Source: Brasilonema sennae CENA114 (GTDB taxonomy: Bacteria > Cyanobacteriota > Cyanobacteriia > Cyanobacteriales > Nostocaceae). Taken from it: a DNA stretch of 64,000 bases. The translations under genes were made by a program, and so were the position numbers. Location of the stretch: positions 558,001 to 622,000 of the forward strand of contig NZ_CP030118.1 of NCBI RefSeq assembly GCF_006968745.1, in the 5' to 3' direction. The notes beneath the pieces were generated by a model, which did not search any database, had not been told where the DNA came from, and saw only the letters and a program-made list of their open reading frames with translations. This document shows positions 46,888-57,075 of this stretch, in pieces. The number at the start of each line of letters is the position of its first letter. Within the stretch, counting starts at the first letter, position 1.

Positions 46888-47000
46888 TGATACTTTATGA
46901 AATCAAAAAACTAAGTGTTTTGTAAGTTAATTTTGCCATGATTTTCGTTAAACATTGCGCGTAACTATAGATACCAATATACGGTAAAACAGAGATGAGC

Positions 47001-48008
47001 TTAACTGACTGAAGGCGCGCTTTTATATTCGACTAAGGTGCGCTGTCGTTTCAACAATCTATTGATGTGAAATTGGATTTGACCCAGTAATTTTGGGTAT
47101 TTTTCTAACACACCACAGAACAGGGCGTAGAAAAGAGCATCTTTTTTCTCAAACCCTTTAAACCGTGCCAGTCGATACACTCTGTAACCTAACAAAGTAT
47201 AAGCTATTAATAGTAATAGTATGCTTAATCCCCGAGTTGGCAATAAACTAGCAAGGGTCAACACAGGCAAAAGTAAACCCCATAACCAACTTCTTAAACT
47301 TTCTCTCACCCAATGGCGTTCGGGACTGCGACCATGTAGCCAAGCCCCCTCAGCATAAGCATGACCATTGCGAATCTCTCGTTTCCACCACTGACGGAAA
47401 CGAGTGATTTGGGCGTCGTGTGATGTCATTTCTGCATCAATACGTAAAATTTTGCCACGAGCCTGACGCAGTCGCACACACAGTTCTGGTTCTTCTCCTG
47501 CAATTAATGTTGGATTGAAACCTCCCACTTTTTTGAATGCGATCGCTCGCATCATGGAGTCACCTCCACAGGCTTTTGCTTCACCTATTGGGGTGTTCCA
47601 CTCAATGTCGCACAGGCGGTTATAAATAGAGTTAGTTGGGAATTCTTCTCGACGTCGCCCACATACGACCACAACATCAGGTTTCGCAACTAATTCATTT
47701 ACAGCACGTTCCAACCATCCCTCTACAACCCGACAGTCTCCATCCACAAACTGGACGAATTCTAACTCTGGTTGTATTTGTAATAAGTGTTCAAACCCTG
47801 TATTTCTAGCACGGGCTGCAGTGAACGGAATAGACAAATCGAGTTCGATAACATGGACACCAAGGGAGCGAGCCAGTGCTACACTTCCATCTGTGGAGCC
47901 TGAATCAACGTAGACTACACTTGTTCCTTTTCCTATCACTGATCGCAAACACGCTTGCAGACGATTTCCTTCGTTGCGTCCGATGACAACAACTCCAATA
48001 GATTGCAA
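47001..48008 (-). CDS. Glycosyltransferase family 2, membrane-associated
   Basis: 335-residue GT-A enzyme. Nucleotide-binding N-terminus IGVVVIGRNEGNRLQACLRS, VYVDSGSTDGSV (first Asp), FVQFVDGDCRVVEGWL (DxD-type) and GEEPELCVRLR are visible. Two hydrophobic helices near the C-terminus (LLLPVLTLASLLPTRG, LSILLLLIAYTLLGYR) anchor it. It lies between the Wzy-like and Gfo/Idh genes on the same strand, part of the assembly set. Confidence 0.9.
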   Translation of the reverse strand: MQSIGVVVIGRNEGNRLQACLRSVIGKGTSVVYVDSGSTDGSVALARSLGVHVIELDLSIPFTAARARNTGFEHLLQIQPELEFVQFVDGDCRVVEGWLERAVNELVAKPDVVVVCGRRREEFPTNSIYNRLCDIEWNTPIGEAKACGGDSMMRAIAFKKVGGFNPTLIAGEEPELCVRLRQARGKILRIDAEMTSHDAQITRFRQWWKREIRNGHAYAEGAWLHGRSPERHWVRESLRSWLWGLLLPVLTLASLLPTRGLSILLLLIAYTLLGYRVYRLARFKGFEKKDALFYALFCGVLEKYPKLLGQIQFHINRLLKRQRTLVEYKSAPSVS

Positions 48009-48046
48009 AGCTAGACCTCCTGTAATTATTATCTATTTAGACAAGT

Positions 48047-49309
48047 TTAAGTAACATGCAGATAGTTTTTCTGGTTCGGAATATTAATTGGTTGAATTGT
48101 CTTTCGTTGGCTCAAACTAAAAGCAACTGTTAGAAACAAAGTCCAATACACGTTTTCTCCACGTAACAAAATACTTTCTGTCACGTTATTAATGCTCAGG
48201 AAAGTGAGATAAGCTAATGGCCAAAGATATTCTAGATTTTTCGTTGCGTAACCTTGTTTTAATGCGCGAACAAAGGCTGTAAAATAAATAGTTAAAAAAA
48301 GTAAAAAACCAATCAACCCAAGATCAAGTGCTATATCAAGAAAACCATTGTGGCCATGAGGTGCAACCCAACCAGTACCTAGTGCTTGACCTGCTTCGAT
48401 TGCATACGGACTTTTCGGTGCCCAAAATGCACCACGCCCGTAACCCAATAATGGTCTTTCCATTAATCTACCTAGTGCATAAGTCCATATGGGTGTCCTT
48501 CCAGTAAAAGTTGCGTCTCTTCCTAAACCAGTCAAGAGTTCTACCCAATAAGTTAAAAGTGGTACGATAATACATCCTAGAAGAAGAACTCCAATGTTTG
48601 TGAAAATGACGCTTATTTTTCCATGCCAACGAAAATTTTTATAAAACATTATTATAAAAATAAGTACAAAAGAGAGAACAAGAGAAGTTTTGGAAGTTGA
48701 AAGCAGCATCAATACGAGCGAAAAACCAAAACCAAACCATTTGTATAAAAAAGAGTTTTCTTTTGGTAGTGTAAAAAATGTTACTGAGCTTAAAACCATC
48801 ATGCTTCCAAAGTTATTTTTGTGTCCATATACTCCCTTCCATGCTCCTGGATGACTTTCCATTGCATCACTTGCTTGATGTATACCAACGGAAGGTAACA
48901 CAAAGGCAGCAATTATACTTAAGAAACATCCGATCAATAAAGTATTGGCGATGACTTGTACCTGCTGTTTCTGATTAAATCGTGTAGCAAAGTATAAGCT
49001 AAACGAGGTCATCATCAAGACATCTCTACTATTAAATAACGTAAAGTCTGGAAATTCTGACCAGAAGAATGATAGCAGAGCTATGACACTTAATATACAA
49101 AGTAATATGTTGTTTCTGCATGTAATGATTGTGTTTTTCCAGAAGACAGCAACCAGAAGGGTTGACATTCCCCAAACAAAGAATCTAATAAATGTGACAA
49201 CTGCGCTTGACAGGACAAGACCTAGAGAATCTACACCAAATACGCCGGATAAAAAAGATAAGCCTAAAACAATAAAAGCTTTTTCAGCAATTCTTAGATA
49301 TTTTTTCAC
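48047..49309 (-). CDS. O-antigen ligase/Wzy-type polymerase
   Basis: 420-residue polytopic protein with about twelve helices. The large periplasmic loop and motif GRTPIWTYALGRLMERPLLGYG, followed by APHGHNGFLDIALDLGLIGF, define the Wzy_C/WaaL family; the His of HGHN is usually essential. In a locus with wzx and wzc it is best read as the polymerase. The sequence is AT-rich and rather hydrophobic throughout. 38 bp from the next gene. Confidence 0.9.
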   Translation of the reverse strand: MKKYLRIAEKAFIVLGLSFLSGVFGVDSLGLVLSSAVVTFIRFFVWGMSTLLVAVFWKNTIITCRNNILLCILSVIALLSFFWSEFPDFTLFNSRDVLMMTSFSLYFATRFNQKQQVQVIANTLLIGCFLSIIAAFVLPSVGIHQASDAMESHPGAWKGVYGHKNNFGSMMVLSSVTFFTLPKENSFLYKWFGFGFSLVLMLLSTSKTSLVLSFVLIFIIMFYKNFRWHGKISVIFTNIGVLLLGCIIVPLLTYWVELLTGLGRDATFTGRTPIWTYALGRLMERPLLGYGRGAFWAPKSPYAIEAGQALGTGWVAPHGHNGFLDIALDLGLIGFLLFLTIYFTAFVRALKQGYATKNLEYLWPLAYLTFLSINNVTESILLRGENVYWTLFLTVAFSLSQRKTIQPINIPNQKNYLHVT

Positions 49310-49395
49310 AACTGTATATTGCTATACGCGGGTTTTACTTTATTTATTTAATACTAAATACATGTCATCATAAAATATGTCGGCTAGTTAAACAT

Positions 49396-50658
49396 TTAAA
49401 AAGTGAATCCTGAATATTTCTGAATTAGGTCACTTCGCTGCTGATAAACAGTTTTTTCATCAAAAAACTGACCAGATAGTGCAGCCGATTGAATCAACCT
49501 ACTTAATCTTGCTCGGTTTAAATTCAGTTCAATAACTAAGTCAGCCAGTTTTTGCCAGTCGTTCATGGGCACAAATGCACCACCTCCATATCGAGAGACG
49601 AGATCTTGGCAATAGGAGCTATCATAACCGACAATAGGACAACCGGAGACTATTGACTCAATCAGGCACCGAGGTGATTCTGGTGTTTTATGGCAGAAAA
49701 GAAAGATGTGATTTTCTCTCATCGTCTGCAAAATTTTGGTTTGGTCATCAACAAACCCAACTAAATTAACATGGTCAGCAATACCCAACTCTTGAGTTAA
49801 CGACTTCATCTTCAAAAGAAGTGGTCCATCTCCAACCCAAGTGGCTTTGACATTAACACCAGCTTGACAAATCCGATGTATGATATGTAGCCAATCGAAT
49901 GGTCCTTTCATGTCAGCTGCTCGTCCGACATAGCAAATCAGTAAAGGTTCATTAGACTTTAATGACTCGATTTTGAGGTCTATGCTTGATTCGTCAATTT
50001 GATCAGACTTTTTTGTATGAACATCGTAAATGCAATGGGGCTGTTTGCAAAAAGGTGAATATGCTTGATAGCAATCTTGCCCTTGAAAAAGTCCTAGGCT
50101 GCTTTGACGAATCAAGTATTGTTGATAGCGTTTCATCAATGGTAGCTGCAAAAATTCTTTAGTGCGGCTCACCAGAGGCAAACTTTGCAACGTTCGACTG
50201 ATGACCTCATACTCAACGCGATCTAACCAAGCAGTATAAGGTCGTCCTAGCTTTATGGCTTCCAAAGCAGCAATTCCTCCCCAATCTCCAATAGGTCGAG
50301 CTATTACGAAACAAAGATACTGGTTTTGGTGTATTTTTTCTTGTAATAAGCGACGTGTTTTTGCATATACCTTTGTAAAGTCTCGCAACTTATATGCGTA
50401 GGGCAGTGGTACAAATTCTAGTTGGTCTGCACATGGCAAATCTGTGAGTGGTTGCCATACTGTTCTAGCAGTGGAAGACTCTTTTGTTACAGCTATGTGT
50501 TCTGGTAAGGAAGGACCAGCGATCACAACTCGCTCAAAATTTTCTGCCCAGCGAACCAAACCTGCGCAGGTTTGGTCATCCAACCCCAATTGACCGTCTA
50601 TTTCCCGAAGCGGAACTGAATTTACTAGCAAAAGACTATTTTTTGGAATTTTATTCAT
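49396..50658 (-). CDS. Glycosyltransferase family 4
   Basis: 420-residue GT-B enzyme. C-terminal donor domain: LLICYVGRAADMKGPFDWLHII, WVGDGPLLLKMKSL, HVNLVGFVDDQTKIL, FLFCHKTPESPRCLIESIVSGCPIVGYDSS. The EX7E pair is replaced by a PESPRCLIE arrangement, as in some relatives. N-terminal acceptor domain carries ARPIGDWGGIAALEAI. Stand-alone promoter possible, since 175 bp separates it from the upstream GT2 gene. Confidence 0.88.
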   Translation of the reverse strand: MNKIPKNSLLLVNSVPLREIDGQLGLDDQTCAGLVRWAENFERVVIAGPSLPEHIAVTKESSTARTVWQPLTDLPCADQLEFVPLPYAYKLRDFTKVYAKTRRLLQEKIHQNQYLCFVIARPIGDWGGIAALEAIKLGRPYTAWLDRVEYEVISRTLQSLPLVSRTKEFLQLPLMKRYQQYLIRQSSLGLFQGQDCYQAYSPFCKQPHCIYDVHTKKSDQIDESSIDLKIESLKSNEPLLICYVGRAADMKGPFDWLHIIHRICQAGVNVKATWVGDGPLLLKMKSLTQELGIADHVNLVGFVDDQTKILQTMRENHIFLFCHKTPESPRCLIESIVSGCPIVGYDSSYCQDLVSRYGGGAFVPMNDWQKLADLVIELNLNRARLSRLIQSAALSGQFFDEKTVYQQRSDLIQKYSGFTF

Positions 50659-50833
50659 AACGTTTATAGTCTCAACGCTTTGTATAATAACCCAAGTTGC
50701 TAGCTATCAAAAAGCATTTTTAGTTAAGTACAAATTTTTAATTTTTAGTATTTAGGGGTACTGAAAATAGCTTTTTTGTAAATTCAGATACCGTTCATGG
50801 ACACGAATTAGCAACTTCACCTTAAGAACTCAA

Positions 50834-52060
50834 CTAAGAATCTGTTGGATTAACTGAATCCCTTTCGGTACGAACCCACACGCTTTGAGGCTTGACTAAA
50901 AACTTGAAATAAACTGGAATTTTCCAGAGAATGTAAAAAGGAACAGTTAAAAGTTCGCGTAAAGGAAGGTCTTGTCGAGCGAACTTAGTCCAAGCTATTA
51001 GAATTGCAATGAGGAAACAAAGTCCAGCTGTGGCAACTATAACTGCTGGCATCCATGATGCTGCCAAAACCCCAAAAACCAAAGAAAGTGCCATAAGCAC
51101 TAACCACATAACAACAAGCAGGGATAAAGGCGGTACACATAAATCCAAAACGCTCACCAACAAGTCGAACCTTTTTTGAAATACTGCTTGTTTAAGCAAG
51201 ATGGGGACATAGGTCTGCATGATTTGTAAATGACCGTGATCCCAACGAGTTCTCTGACTTTTGGCAGCCTGCGACTGCTGTGGTAAATATCCAGTGACTT
51301 TTGCTTCTGGGCAAAACACTGGTCTGTGTCCAGCTAAAGTCAAGTCCAAGCCTAGTTTTAAATCTTCAAGAAGGTGAGAGTTGGCTAAATTAACTGAACG
51401 AATCACTGTCCAAGGGAAAGCCATACCTGTGCCAAGCAACGGGCAGGATTGTCCCAAGCGTGCTAATCCACGGGGACGAACTAAATTCCTGACGATGTTA
51501 GAAAATTGTGAAACAAAGTCTTTTGATGACTGTGAGTTTTTCGGTCTACTCATCAAGTAGGTGGCTTGGACAGGTGCCCTCAAGGCGATCGCACGCTGAG
51601 TCAACAGTGAAATTGCATCTGGTTCGACTGTACAGTCAGCATCAACAATCACAACCACATCAGGAGGAGCCGACTCCATAAACTCTAAGCCGTAATCTAA
51701 GGCGTATCCCTTGCCTTTTCGCTCAAGATCATGACGCTCAATAACTGTAGCACCTTTGGCACGAGCAATCTCTGCTGTTGTGTCACTACAATTGTCAGCA
51801 ACAACAACCAAACTATCTTGTCTGTTTAAGGTTGGCAACAGTTTTTCGATTGTTGAGCCGATAACAATTTCTTCATTGTGGGCGGGAACCAAGACACTCA
51901 CTTTGAGATCTTGGCTATTGTCTTTATTAATATCAGAAGTTATTCGCAATAGAGCCGCAGTACATTCAATTAAAAAAAATAGGCAGACAATAAACAGACC
52001 ACTAGCGCTTACTAACAGAACAACATCAGTAAACGAAGCCATGAATTGGCTGATTGACAT
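50834..52060 (-). CDS. Processive-type membrane glycosyltransferase family 2
   Basis: 408-residue GT2 with one N-terminal and three or four C-terminal helices. The catalytic set of cellulose/hyaluronan-synthase-like enzymes is visible: VLVPAHNEEIVIG, VVADNCSDTT (D1), VIVDADCTVEPDA (DxD), HLLEDLKLGLDL (ED) and QRTRWDHGHLQ (QxxRW). This suggests chain extension at the membrane. The adjacent acetyltransferase gene ends the 12-bp gap upstream. Confidence 0.92.
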   Translation of the reverse strand: MSISQFMASFTDVVLLVSASGLFIVCLFFLIECTAALLRITSDINKDNSQDLKVSVLVPAHNEEIVIGSTIEKLLPTLNRQDSLVVVADNCSDTTAEIARAKGATVIERHDLERKGKGYALDYGLEFMESAPPDVVVIVDADCTVEPDAISLLTQRAIALRAPVQATYLMSRPKNSQSSKDFVSQFSNIVRNLVRPRGLARLGQSCPLLGTGMAFPWTVIRSVNLANSHLLEDLKLGLDLTLAGHRPVFCPEAKVTGYLPQQSQAAKSQRTRWDHGHLQIMQTYVPILLKQAVFQKRFDLLVSVLDLCVPPLSLLVVMWLVLMALSLVFGVLAASWMPAVIVATAGLCFLIAILIAWTKFARQDLPLRELLTVPFYILWKIPVYFKFLVKPQSVWVRTERDSVNPTDS

Positions 52061-52072
52061 GGCATTGTTACC

Positions 52073-52654
52073 TCAAAGATGTGAATTGCCAACTTTTGAA
52101 GAATGAATGATTCTTGCAGGTATCCCAACTGCTGTTGCTCCTGCTGGAACATCGCTCAGAACCACAGCGTTAGCACCGATACTTGCGTTATCTCCAATAC
52201 TGACGTTGCCAAAGATTTTCGCACCAGCACCGACATTGACACGTTTACCCAATTTCGGTGCATCAAGCGGGCGATCCAGGTAACGGTTGCCTAAAGTAAC
52301 TCCTTGGCGAATAATACACTCATCTCCAATCGAGCAGTCTCCGTGAATGACTATTGCTCCTTGATGTTCAACAATCACGCGACGACCAAGTTCCACAGAG
52401 TAGGGTAGCTCTATTCCGTAATGATTCCGAACCTTGCGAAATAGCATTCGATAGAGAATGCTCAAAGGCGCTCGCAATAGTAGGGGTTTTATCTTCATCC
52501 GCCAAACTCCAAAACGGTGAATAGCCACTGCTCGGAATCCAGGCTTAGTCCAATCACGTCCGTGGGCGATCCAGTCTTCCTTAATCAGCTGCCAAAGACC
52601 ATGAGAAGATTCTGCTTGGTCTGTATTGACCATCAAGTTTACTTGTACACCCAT
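52073..52654 (-). CDS. Hexapeptide-repeat O-acetyltransferase (serine acetyltransferase-like)
   Basis: 193 residues. The C-terminal half is a left-handed beta-helix: VIHGDCSIGDECIIRQGVTLGN, VGAGAKIFGNVSIGDNASIGANAVV, then the loop VLSDVPAGATAVGIPARII. This is the CysE/WcaB-like group; in this locus polymer acetylation is more likely than cysteine synthesis. A second Met (MVNTDQAES) is an alternative start. The gene start overlaps the end of the tyrosine-kinase gene by 16 bp. Confidence 0.88.
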   Translation of the reverse strand: MGVQVNLMVNTDQAESSHGLWQLIKEDWIAHGRDWTKPGFRAVAIHRFGVWRMKIKPLLLRAPLSILYRMLFRKVRNHYGIELPYSVELGRRVIVEHQGAIVIHGDCSIGDECIIRQGVTLGNRYLDRPLDAPKLGKRVNVGAGAKIFGNVSIGDNASIGANAVVLSDVPAGATAVGIPARIIHSSKVGNSHL

Positions 52655-54861
52655 TGTTCATTCCCCATTCCAGTTTTTACTACATCCTGCTCTCCTCGAA
52701 CGTTTGAATAGTAAAAGTGATTGCCAGATTCCTGCTTGAAGTTTACAGCGTTGGCAATCATTCCCAAAATCCTAGCCTCTGAACGTCCCAGCAACGATTT
52801 TGCTGCTGTGGCGCTTGCTGAATCCACAACACCTGGTCGAGCAACCAGCAATACTCCATCTGCCATTTTTCCTAAAACTGCTGCATCAGCAGTACCAGCT
52901 AAAGGAGGAGTATCAAACACGATCACATCGTAGCGATCGCAGAACGTTTCAATCAGAGTGGCCATGCGCTCAGAGTCAAGCAACCCAAGGGGATTTGGAG
53001 GTTGCACTCCAGCTGTGAGGACTGATAACTCTTTTGTCACTGTTTGCACAGTTTGCGGAAGTTGATCCTGACCAACAATCACATTGCTTAAACCGACTGA
53101 GTTTACCAGACCCCACAAGTGATGTTGCGATGGTTTACGCATATCTGCATCGACCAGGAGAACTCGCCGTCCCGCCTGAGCCAATACTGCTGCTAAATTG
53201 GCCGAAACTTCTGACTTTCCTTCGCCAGGTACAGAACTGGTGACTACAATGGTGCGAACTTTTCTATGGCTAATGAACTTCAGGTTTGCCTGGAGCATTT
53301 GATAAGCTTCATGAACCACTGAACGAGGAGAGGTTGCTACAATAATTCGGGCGGAGGCTTTGTCTGACATCAAGTTAACAGGAGATGATGTCTTCTTTGA
53401 TTCAAACCTAGGAATTAATCCCAGCAAAGTATAACCGAAAAATGTCTCTGCTTCCTTAACCGTTTTCAAGGTTCTATCTATCAAGTCTACAAAGAATGCA
53501 GCTGCTGTACCCAGTAATAACCCGACAAATACACTGCCTCCTGCTAAAAGGAATGTTATTTTCGAGACAGATGGTTTTTTGGGAACCTGAGCCGGTTGAA
53601 TTTCTTTAGCATTGCCAACAGTTTGCTTTTCTGCTACTTCGATTTCCTGTAGTCTGCTGACAAGATTTTCGTAGTTCTTTTGGGCGATAGATAACCTTCG
53701 CTCTAAATCTCCTTGCTTTTTCTCTAAATTTGGTAGGGCAGAAAGTCTCTGCTTATAACTTCCTTGAATATTAGACAATTCTTGTATCTTGCTTTCCAGA
53801 CCCCGGCGTTGCGCTTGTATCAGTGCATATTGACTCGTCAGATTTTCCTTTATTTGCCCTATCTGCAATTTACCAGGAGCAACATTTCGTTGAGTTCCTA
53901 AAACTTGCTTAACTCCAGATGGTCCTAAAACCTGTTCAACCCGCTGTTGTAATAAAGCATTTAAAGTTATTTCTTTATTTTTTAGCTCAGTGATAGCTGG
54001 ATGATCACTGGTGTAGCGTGCTTCGTCATTTGCTAGTTTAGTTTGTACCTTTTGTAACTCACTTAAAACTTCCTGTACGCCAGGTATCTGACTTATGGAA
54101 GTAATTTCTACAGCCTGAGAACCTGCCAAATTCAGTTGACTGCGGATTTTTTCTTCCTGAGCACTCGTATCTGCAAGCGCTGCCTTAGCTTGGTTGATTT
54201 GCTCATCTATGCTAGCCTCATTTTGAACAGCGGCGCTTGCCTCTTCTGAAAGCTCGATAATCTTATACCGAGTTTTAAACTCACGTAATGCCTCTGCTGC
54301 CTGGTTTAATTCTGCTCGAGCCTGTGGTATTTGCTTTTTGATAAATTCACCCGCAGCAACGACTTGAGTTCGATTAAACTCAATGTTCTTTGCTACATAT
54401 GATTTCATCACCTGATTCACCACTGACGCTGTCAATTCGGGATTTCCTGAAGTGTAGGAAACCTTCAGTACATCTGTACCTACAATTGGTTCAACCTTGA
54501 TTTGAAGCGACTCCGGACCCAGGGGGTTTCCTTTTTTATCTTTTAACCCTAGAGTATCAATAACCTGTTTTAAGATTGGCTCTGATTTCAAAATAACAGC
54601 TTGTGTTTCTAGAGGATTACCCTCCCGCATTAAAGATTCAAGATCGCCTATCTTTTCTCCCACTTTTGTCAGCGACGAGGTTCGATCTGATTTAAAAAGA
54701 AGCATTCCACTCGCCTGATATTCCGGTTTTTGCAGGAATATAAGAAACGACGAGAATCCTATCGAAGCTAGAAGGACTCCTACCACAATTGGCCAACGGC
54801 GTTTCAGAACCAGCCAGTATTTTTGAATTTCTACTTCTTCTTGATAGCCTCTAGTCTCCAT
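52639..54861 (-). CDS. Chain-length determinant/tyrosine autokinase (Wzc-like)
   Basis: 740-residue inner-membrane protein controlling polymer length and export. Residues about 10-45 hold TM1 (WPIVVGVLLASIGFSSFLIF) and the Wzz domain. A long coiled-coil region (about 180-400) follows, then TM2 near 435-455. The cytoplasmic BY-kinase has Walker A SSVPGEGKSEVS (about 542), Walker A' VLLVDADMRKP (about 567) and Walker B VIVFDTPP (about 646). The C-terminal tail has only three tyrosines (FYYS, WVYK), fewer than in E. coli Wzc. First gene of the downstream EPS unit. Confidence 0.95.
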   Translation of the reverse strand: METRGYQEEVEIQKYWLVLKRRWPIVVGVLLASIGFSSFLIFLQKPEYQASGMLLFKSDRTSSLTKVGEKIGDLESLMREGNPLETQAVILKSEPILKQVIDTLGLKDKKGNPLGPESLQIKVEPIVGTDVLKVSYTSGNPELTASVVNQVMKSYVAKNIEFNRTQVVAAGEFIKKQIPQARAELNQAAEALREFKTRYKIIELSEEASAAVQNEASIDEQINQAKAALADTSAQEEKIRSQLNLAGSQAVEITSISQIPGVQEVLSELQKVQTKLANDEARYTSDHPAITELKNKEITLNALLQQRVEQVLGPSGVKQVLGTQRNVAPGKLQIGQIKENLTSQYALIQAQRRGLESKIQELSNIQGSYKQRLSALPNLEKKQGDLERRLSIAQKNYENLVSRLQEIEVAEKQTVGNAKEIQPAQVPKKPSVSKITFLLAGGSVFVGLLLGTAAAFFVDLIDRTLKTVKEAETFFGYTLLGLIPRFESKKTSSPVNLMSDKASARIIVATSPRSVVHEAYQMLQANLKFISHRKVRTIVVTSSVPGEGKSEVSANLAAVLAQAGRRVLLVDADMRKPSQHHLWGLVNSVGLSNVIVGQDQLPQTVQTVTKELSVLTAGVQPPNPLGLLDSERMATLIETFCDRYDVIVFDTPPLAGTADAAVLGKMADGVLLVARPGVVDSASATAAKSLLGRSEARILGMIANAVNFKQESGNHFYYSNVRGEQDVVKTGMGNEQWVYK

Positions 54862-55465
54862 AGAAGTTCCCTAATCATAGTTCAGTACGAGTTGTGAGCT
54901 AATGAATTCAATTTAATTATATAAACACATTAGCTTCATAGTATAGGCTATCTTTGCAACTCATCAAATATTATATTTTTAGCTTTATCATACGTACACA
55001 AAACTGATCGTTTGTGTACTGAAATATTAGCCATTGATCCATAAATTATTTGACTATTGCTATCTATTTTGACATGCTTTTGTTAAGCTGGCATAATAAT
55101 CACCAAAACTATAACTTTATTTTTAAGTAGTTTCAAGCATTTTTAGAGTTTTATCTTTAAAGATACTGTAAAGTTTGCTGTTTTATTCATTAAGTGGGAA
55201 AAGTAAGAAAGGTATGTTTTGTGAGGCAATACTTTCACAAATAACATTCCAGTTAATTACTACAAACCTTTAAGTATTAACCACGATTACGAATACTATC
55301 TTCTAGACAATCACTACATTCAAATTTCATGACAATCTCTGATGTCCACATGTGTCAACACTCTTTAGGTACATCATACTAGGTTTACCAAAATTCCGTA
55401 AAATTTGATCAGACCAAAAACCGCCACCAAGCTGATACTTTGGTGGCGGTAGTTTCATGAAATAC
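54862..55465. other. 604-bp AT-rich intergenic region in the EPS locus
   Basis: Lies between the initiating sugar transferase and the tyrosine-kinase gene. It holds the terminator of the former at its right end and otherwise only AT-rich DNA. It probably contains the promoter of the wzc unit. No conserved operator motif was recognised. Confidence 0.55.
55420..55450 (-). terminator. Strong hairpin terminator downstream of the sugar transferase
   Basis: Stem ACCGCCACCAA with TTGGTGGCGGT around a 9-nt loop. Read on the minus strand, the stem is followed by TTTTTGG. It lies 16 bases past the stop codon of the sugar-transferase gene, so this locus has at least two transcription units. Confidence 0.85.
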
Positions 55466-56896
55466 TTAGTAGGCACCTGCCTTACTAAAAACTACCTTGA
55501 CAGTTTTCAGCAAAATTTGCAGATCCAACAATACAGACCAATTCTCTATGTAAGATAGATCTAATTTTACCCCATCTTCAAAATTATCGATATCCGAGCG
55601 ACCAGACACCTGCCATAATCCTGTAATACCGGGTAAAACTTCTTGTCGGATAAAATGCTTTGTTTTGAATTTTTCTACATCTCTCATAGGCAGAGGACGC
55701 GGACCAACTAGACTCATCTCTCCAAGGAAAACATTAAACAGCTGGGGCAGTTCGTCTAAACTGTAACGGCGTAGGAATTTGCCTATCCGTGTGATCCGAG
55801 GATCGTCTTTCATTTTAAAAAGAACCCCATCCTTGATTTCATTCTTTGCTTCTAGCTTTGCTTGCAACTTTTCTGCATTGGCAACCATTGTGCGGAATTT
55901 CCAAATCTTGAAACTCTTACTATGCAAACCAACTCGATTTTGCTGGAAGAACACCGGTCCTGAAGAATCTAACTTAATCAGTGTAGCGATCACTACATAG
56001 ACAGGAGACAGCAAAAGTAACAATATTGTTGAACAACAAAGATCAAAACTCCGCTTTACCCAAAAATCGCTGCCTGCAATGATAGGTGCAGGAATCGTCA
56101 TGCAAGGAACTTCACCAATCATCCAAAATACGGATTTGGGATGACGAACTTGACCCTCTGTTGGCAGTATTCGTAGGGTAATGCCAGCTGTTTGGAAACG
56201 CCAGCAAACATAGAGACGATTCTTAATGGCGTTCCAAGAAACAAAAGCCTCTTCTATGCCTTGTGTGCGTAGATATTCAAAGGTTGTTTCTCGGTTCATC
56301 AGGTGCAAACTGCTGGAATCAGCAATTCTGTGTATGGTGTAGCAATTCTCTTTCTCTATTAATCGAATATGGCTGTCTTTGTCTTCTGGGTCTGTAATCA
56401 AAAAAACGGTATGGCGAATTGCTCCTCTACTACGAAGTAATTTAGTAGCTAGATCACAGATCAAGCGACCAGTACAGACGAAAACAACAGACAACAACCA
56501 AAAAAGTAGAAAAGTTGAGCGCGAGATGTAACTCTCCGGTTCGTAGAGAAAGGCAATCATCAACAGTAAAAGATCTGATAGTGTGACTGCTTTGATCAGA
56601 CCAAGATAGTTACGACGATTGATGCCTGATTTGTATAGTCCTTTAGTGGCAATCACGCCTATTTCGACTGCCAAAATCAGTAGTAGAAAAGAGACTTTTT
56701 GTGTCCAAGGCGAATCTAATGGAGTACCATAAAAGACTGCCAACTTCCATGCAAAAGTCAAAAACAATACATCTGTACAACTAAGTGTTCCAACGCGCAG
56801 AAACTTGCTGGTTAATCCTTTCTGTATCCTGGTGCCATTTGCCGACCTTAAATCTGGCTTGAACTCTGTAACTGATAAAGATTTATATGCTGCCAC
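55466..56896 (-). CDS. Initiating polyprenyl-phosphate sugar transferase
   Basis: 476-residue enzyme that loads the first sugar-1-phosphate on undecaprenyl phosphate. The N-terminal half has four to five helices (VLFLTFAWKLAVFY, FLLLILAVEIGVIA and others) and a Rossmann-like segment. The catalytic C-terminal domain (about 275-476) has KRSFDLCCSTILLLLLSPVY, FFQQNRVGLHSKSFKIWKFR, LRRYSLDELPQLFNVFLGEMS and LVGPRPLP, then PGITGLWQVSGRSD. This is the full WcaJ/CpsE pattern. It is upstream of the wzc unit and downstream of the WecG-like gene. Confidence 0.94.
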   Translation of the reverse strand: MAAYKSLSVTEFKPDLRSANGTRIQKGLTSKFLRVGTLSCTDVLFLTFAWKLAVFYGTPLDSPWTQKVSFLLLILAVEIGVIATKGLYKSGINRRNYLGLIKAVTLSDLLLLMIAFLYEPESYISRSTFLLFWLLSVVFVCTGRLICDLATKLLRSRGAIRHTVFLITDPEDKDSHIRLIEKENCYTIHRIADSSSLHLMNRETTFEYLRTQGIEEAFVSWNAIKNRLYVCWRFQTAGITLRILPTEGQVRHPKSVFWMIGEVPCMTIPAPIIAGSDFWVKRSFDLCCSTILLLLLSPVYVVIATLIKLDSSGPVFFQQNRVGLHSKSFKIWKFRTMVANAEKLQAKLEAKNEIKDGVLFKMKDDPRITRIGKFLRRYSLDELPQLFNVFLGEMSLVGPRPLPMRDVEKFKTKHFIRQEVLPGITGLWQVSGRSDIDNFEDGVKLDLSYIENWSVLLDLQILLKTVKVVFSKAGAY

Positions 56897-57075
56897 GATA
56901 GTTTTGACCCCTGTAGTTGCACTTTACAAAATAAATTTCCTGGCTAGATGGAACCTTTTCAAGTGTTAGATTGAGCACATTCCTTTTTGAGTTTATCAAG
57001 TAATCAGAATTCGGAGTACTCTCAACTCTTGATACTTGAGAACGTAAAAAAAGTGTAATATATACACGTATCAGT

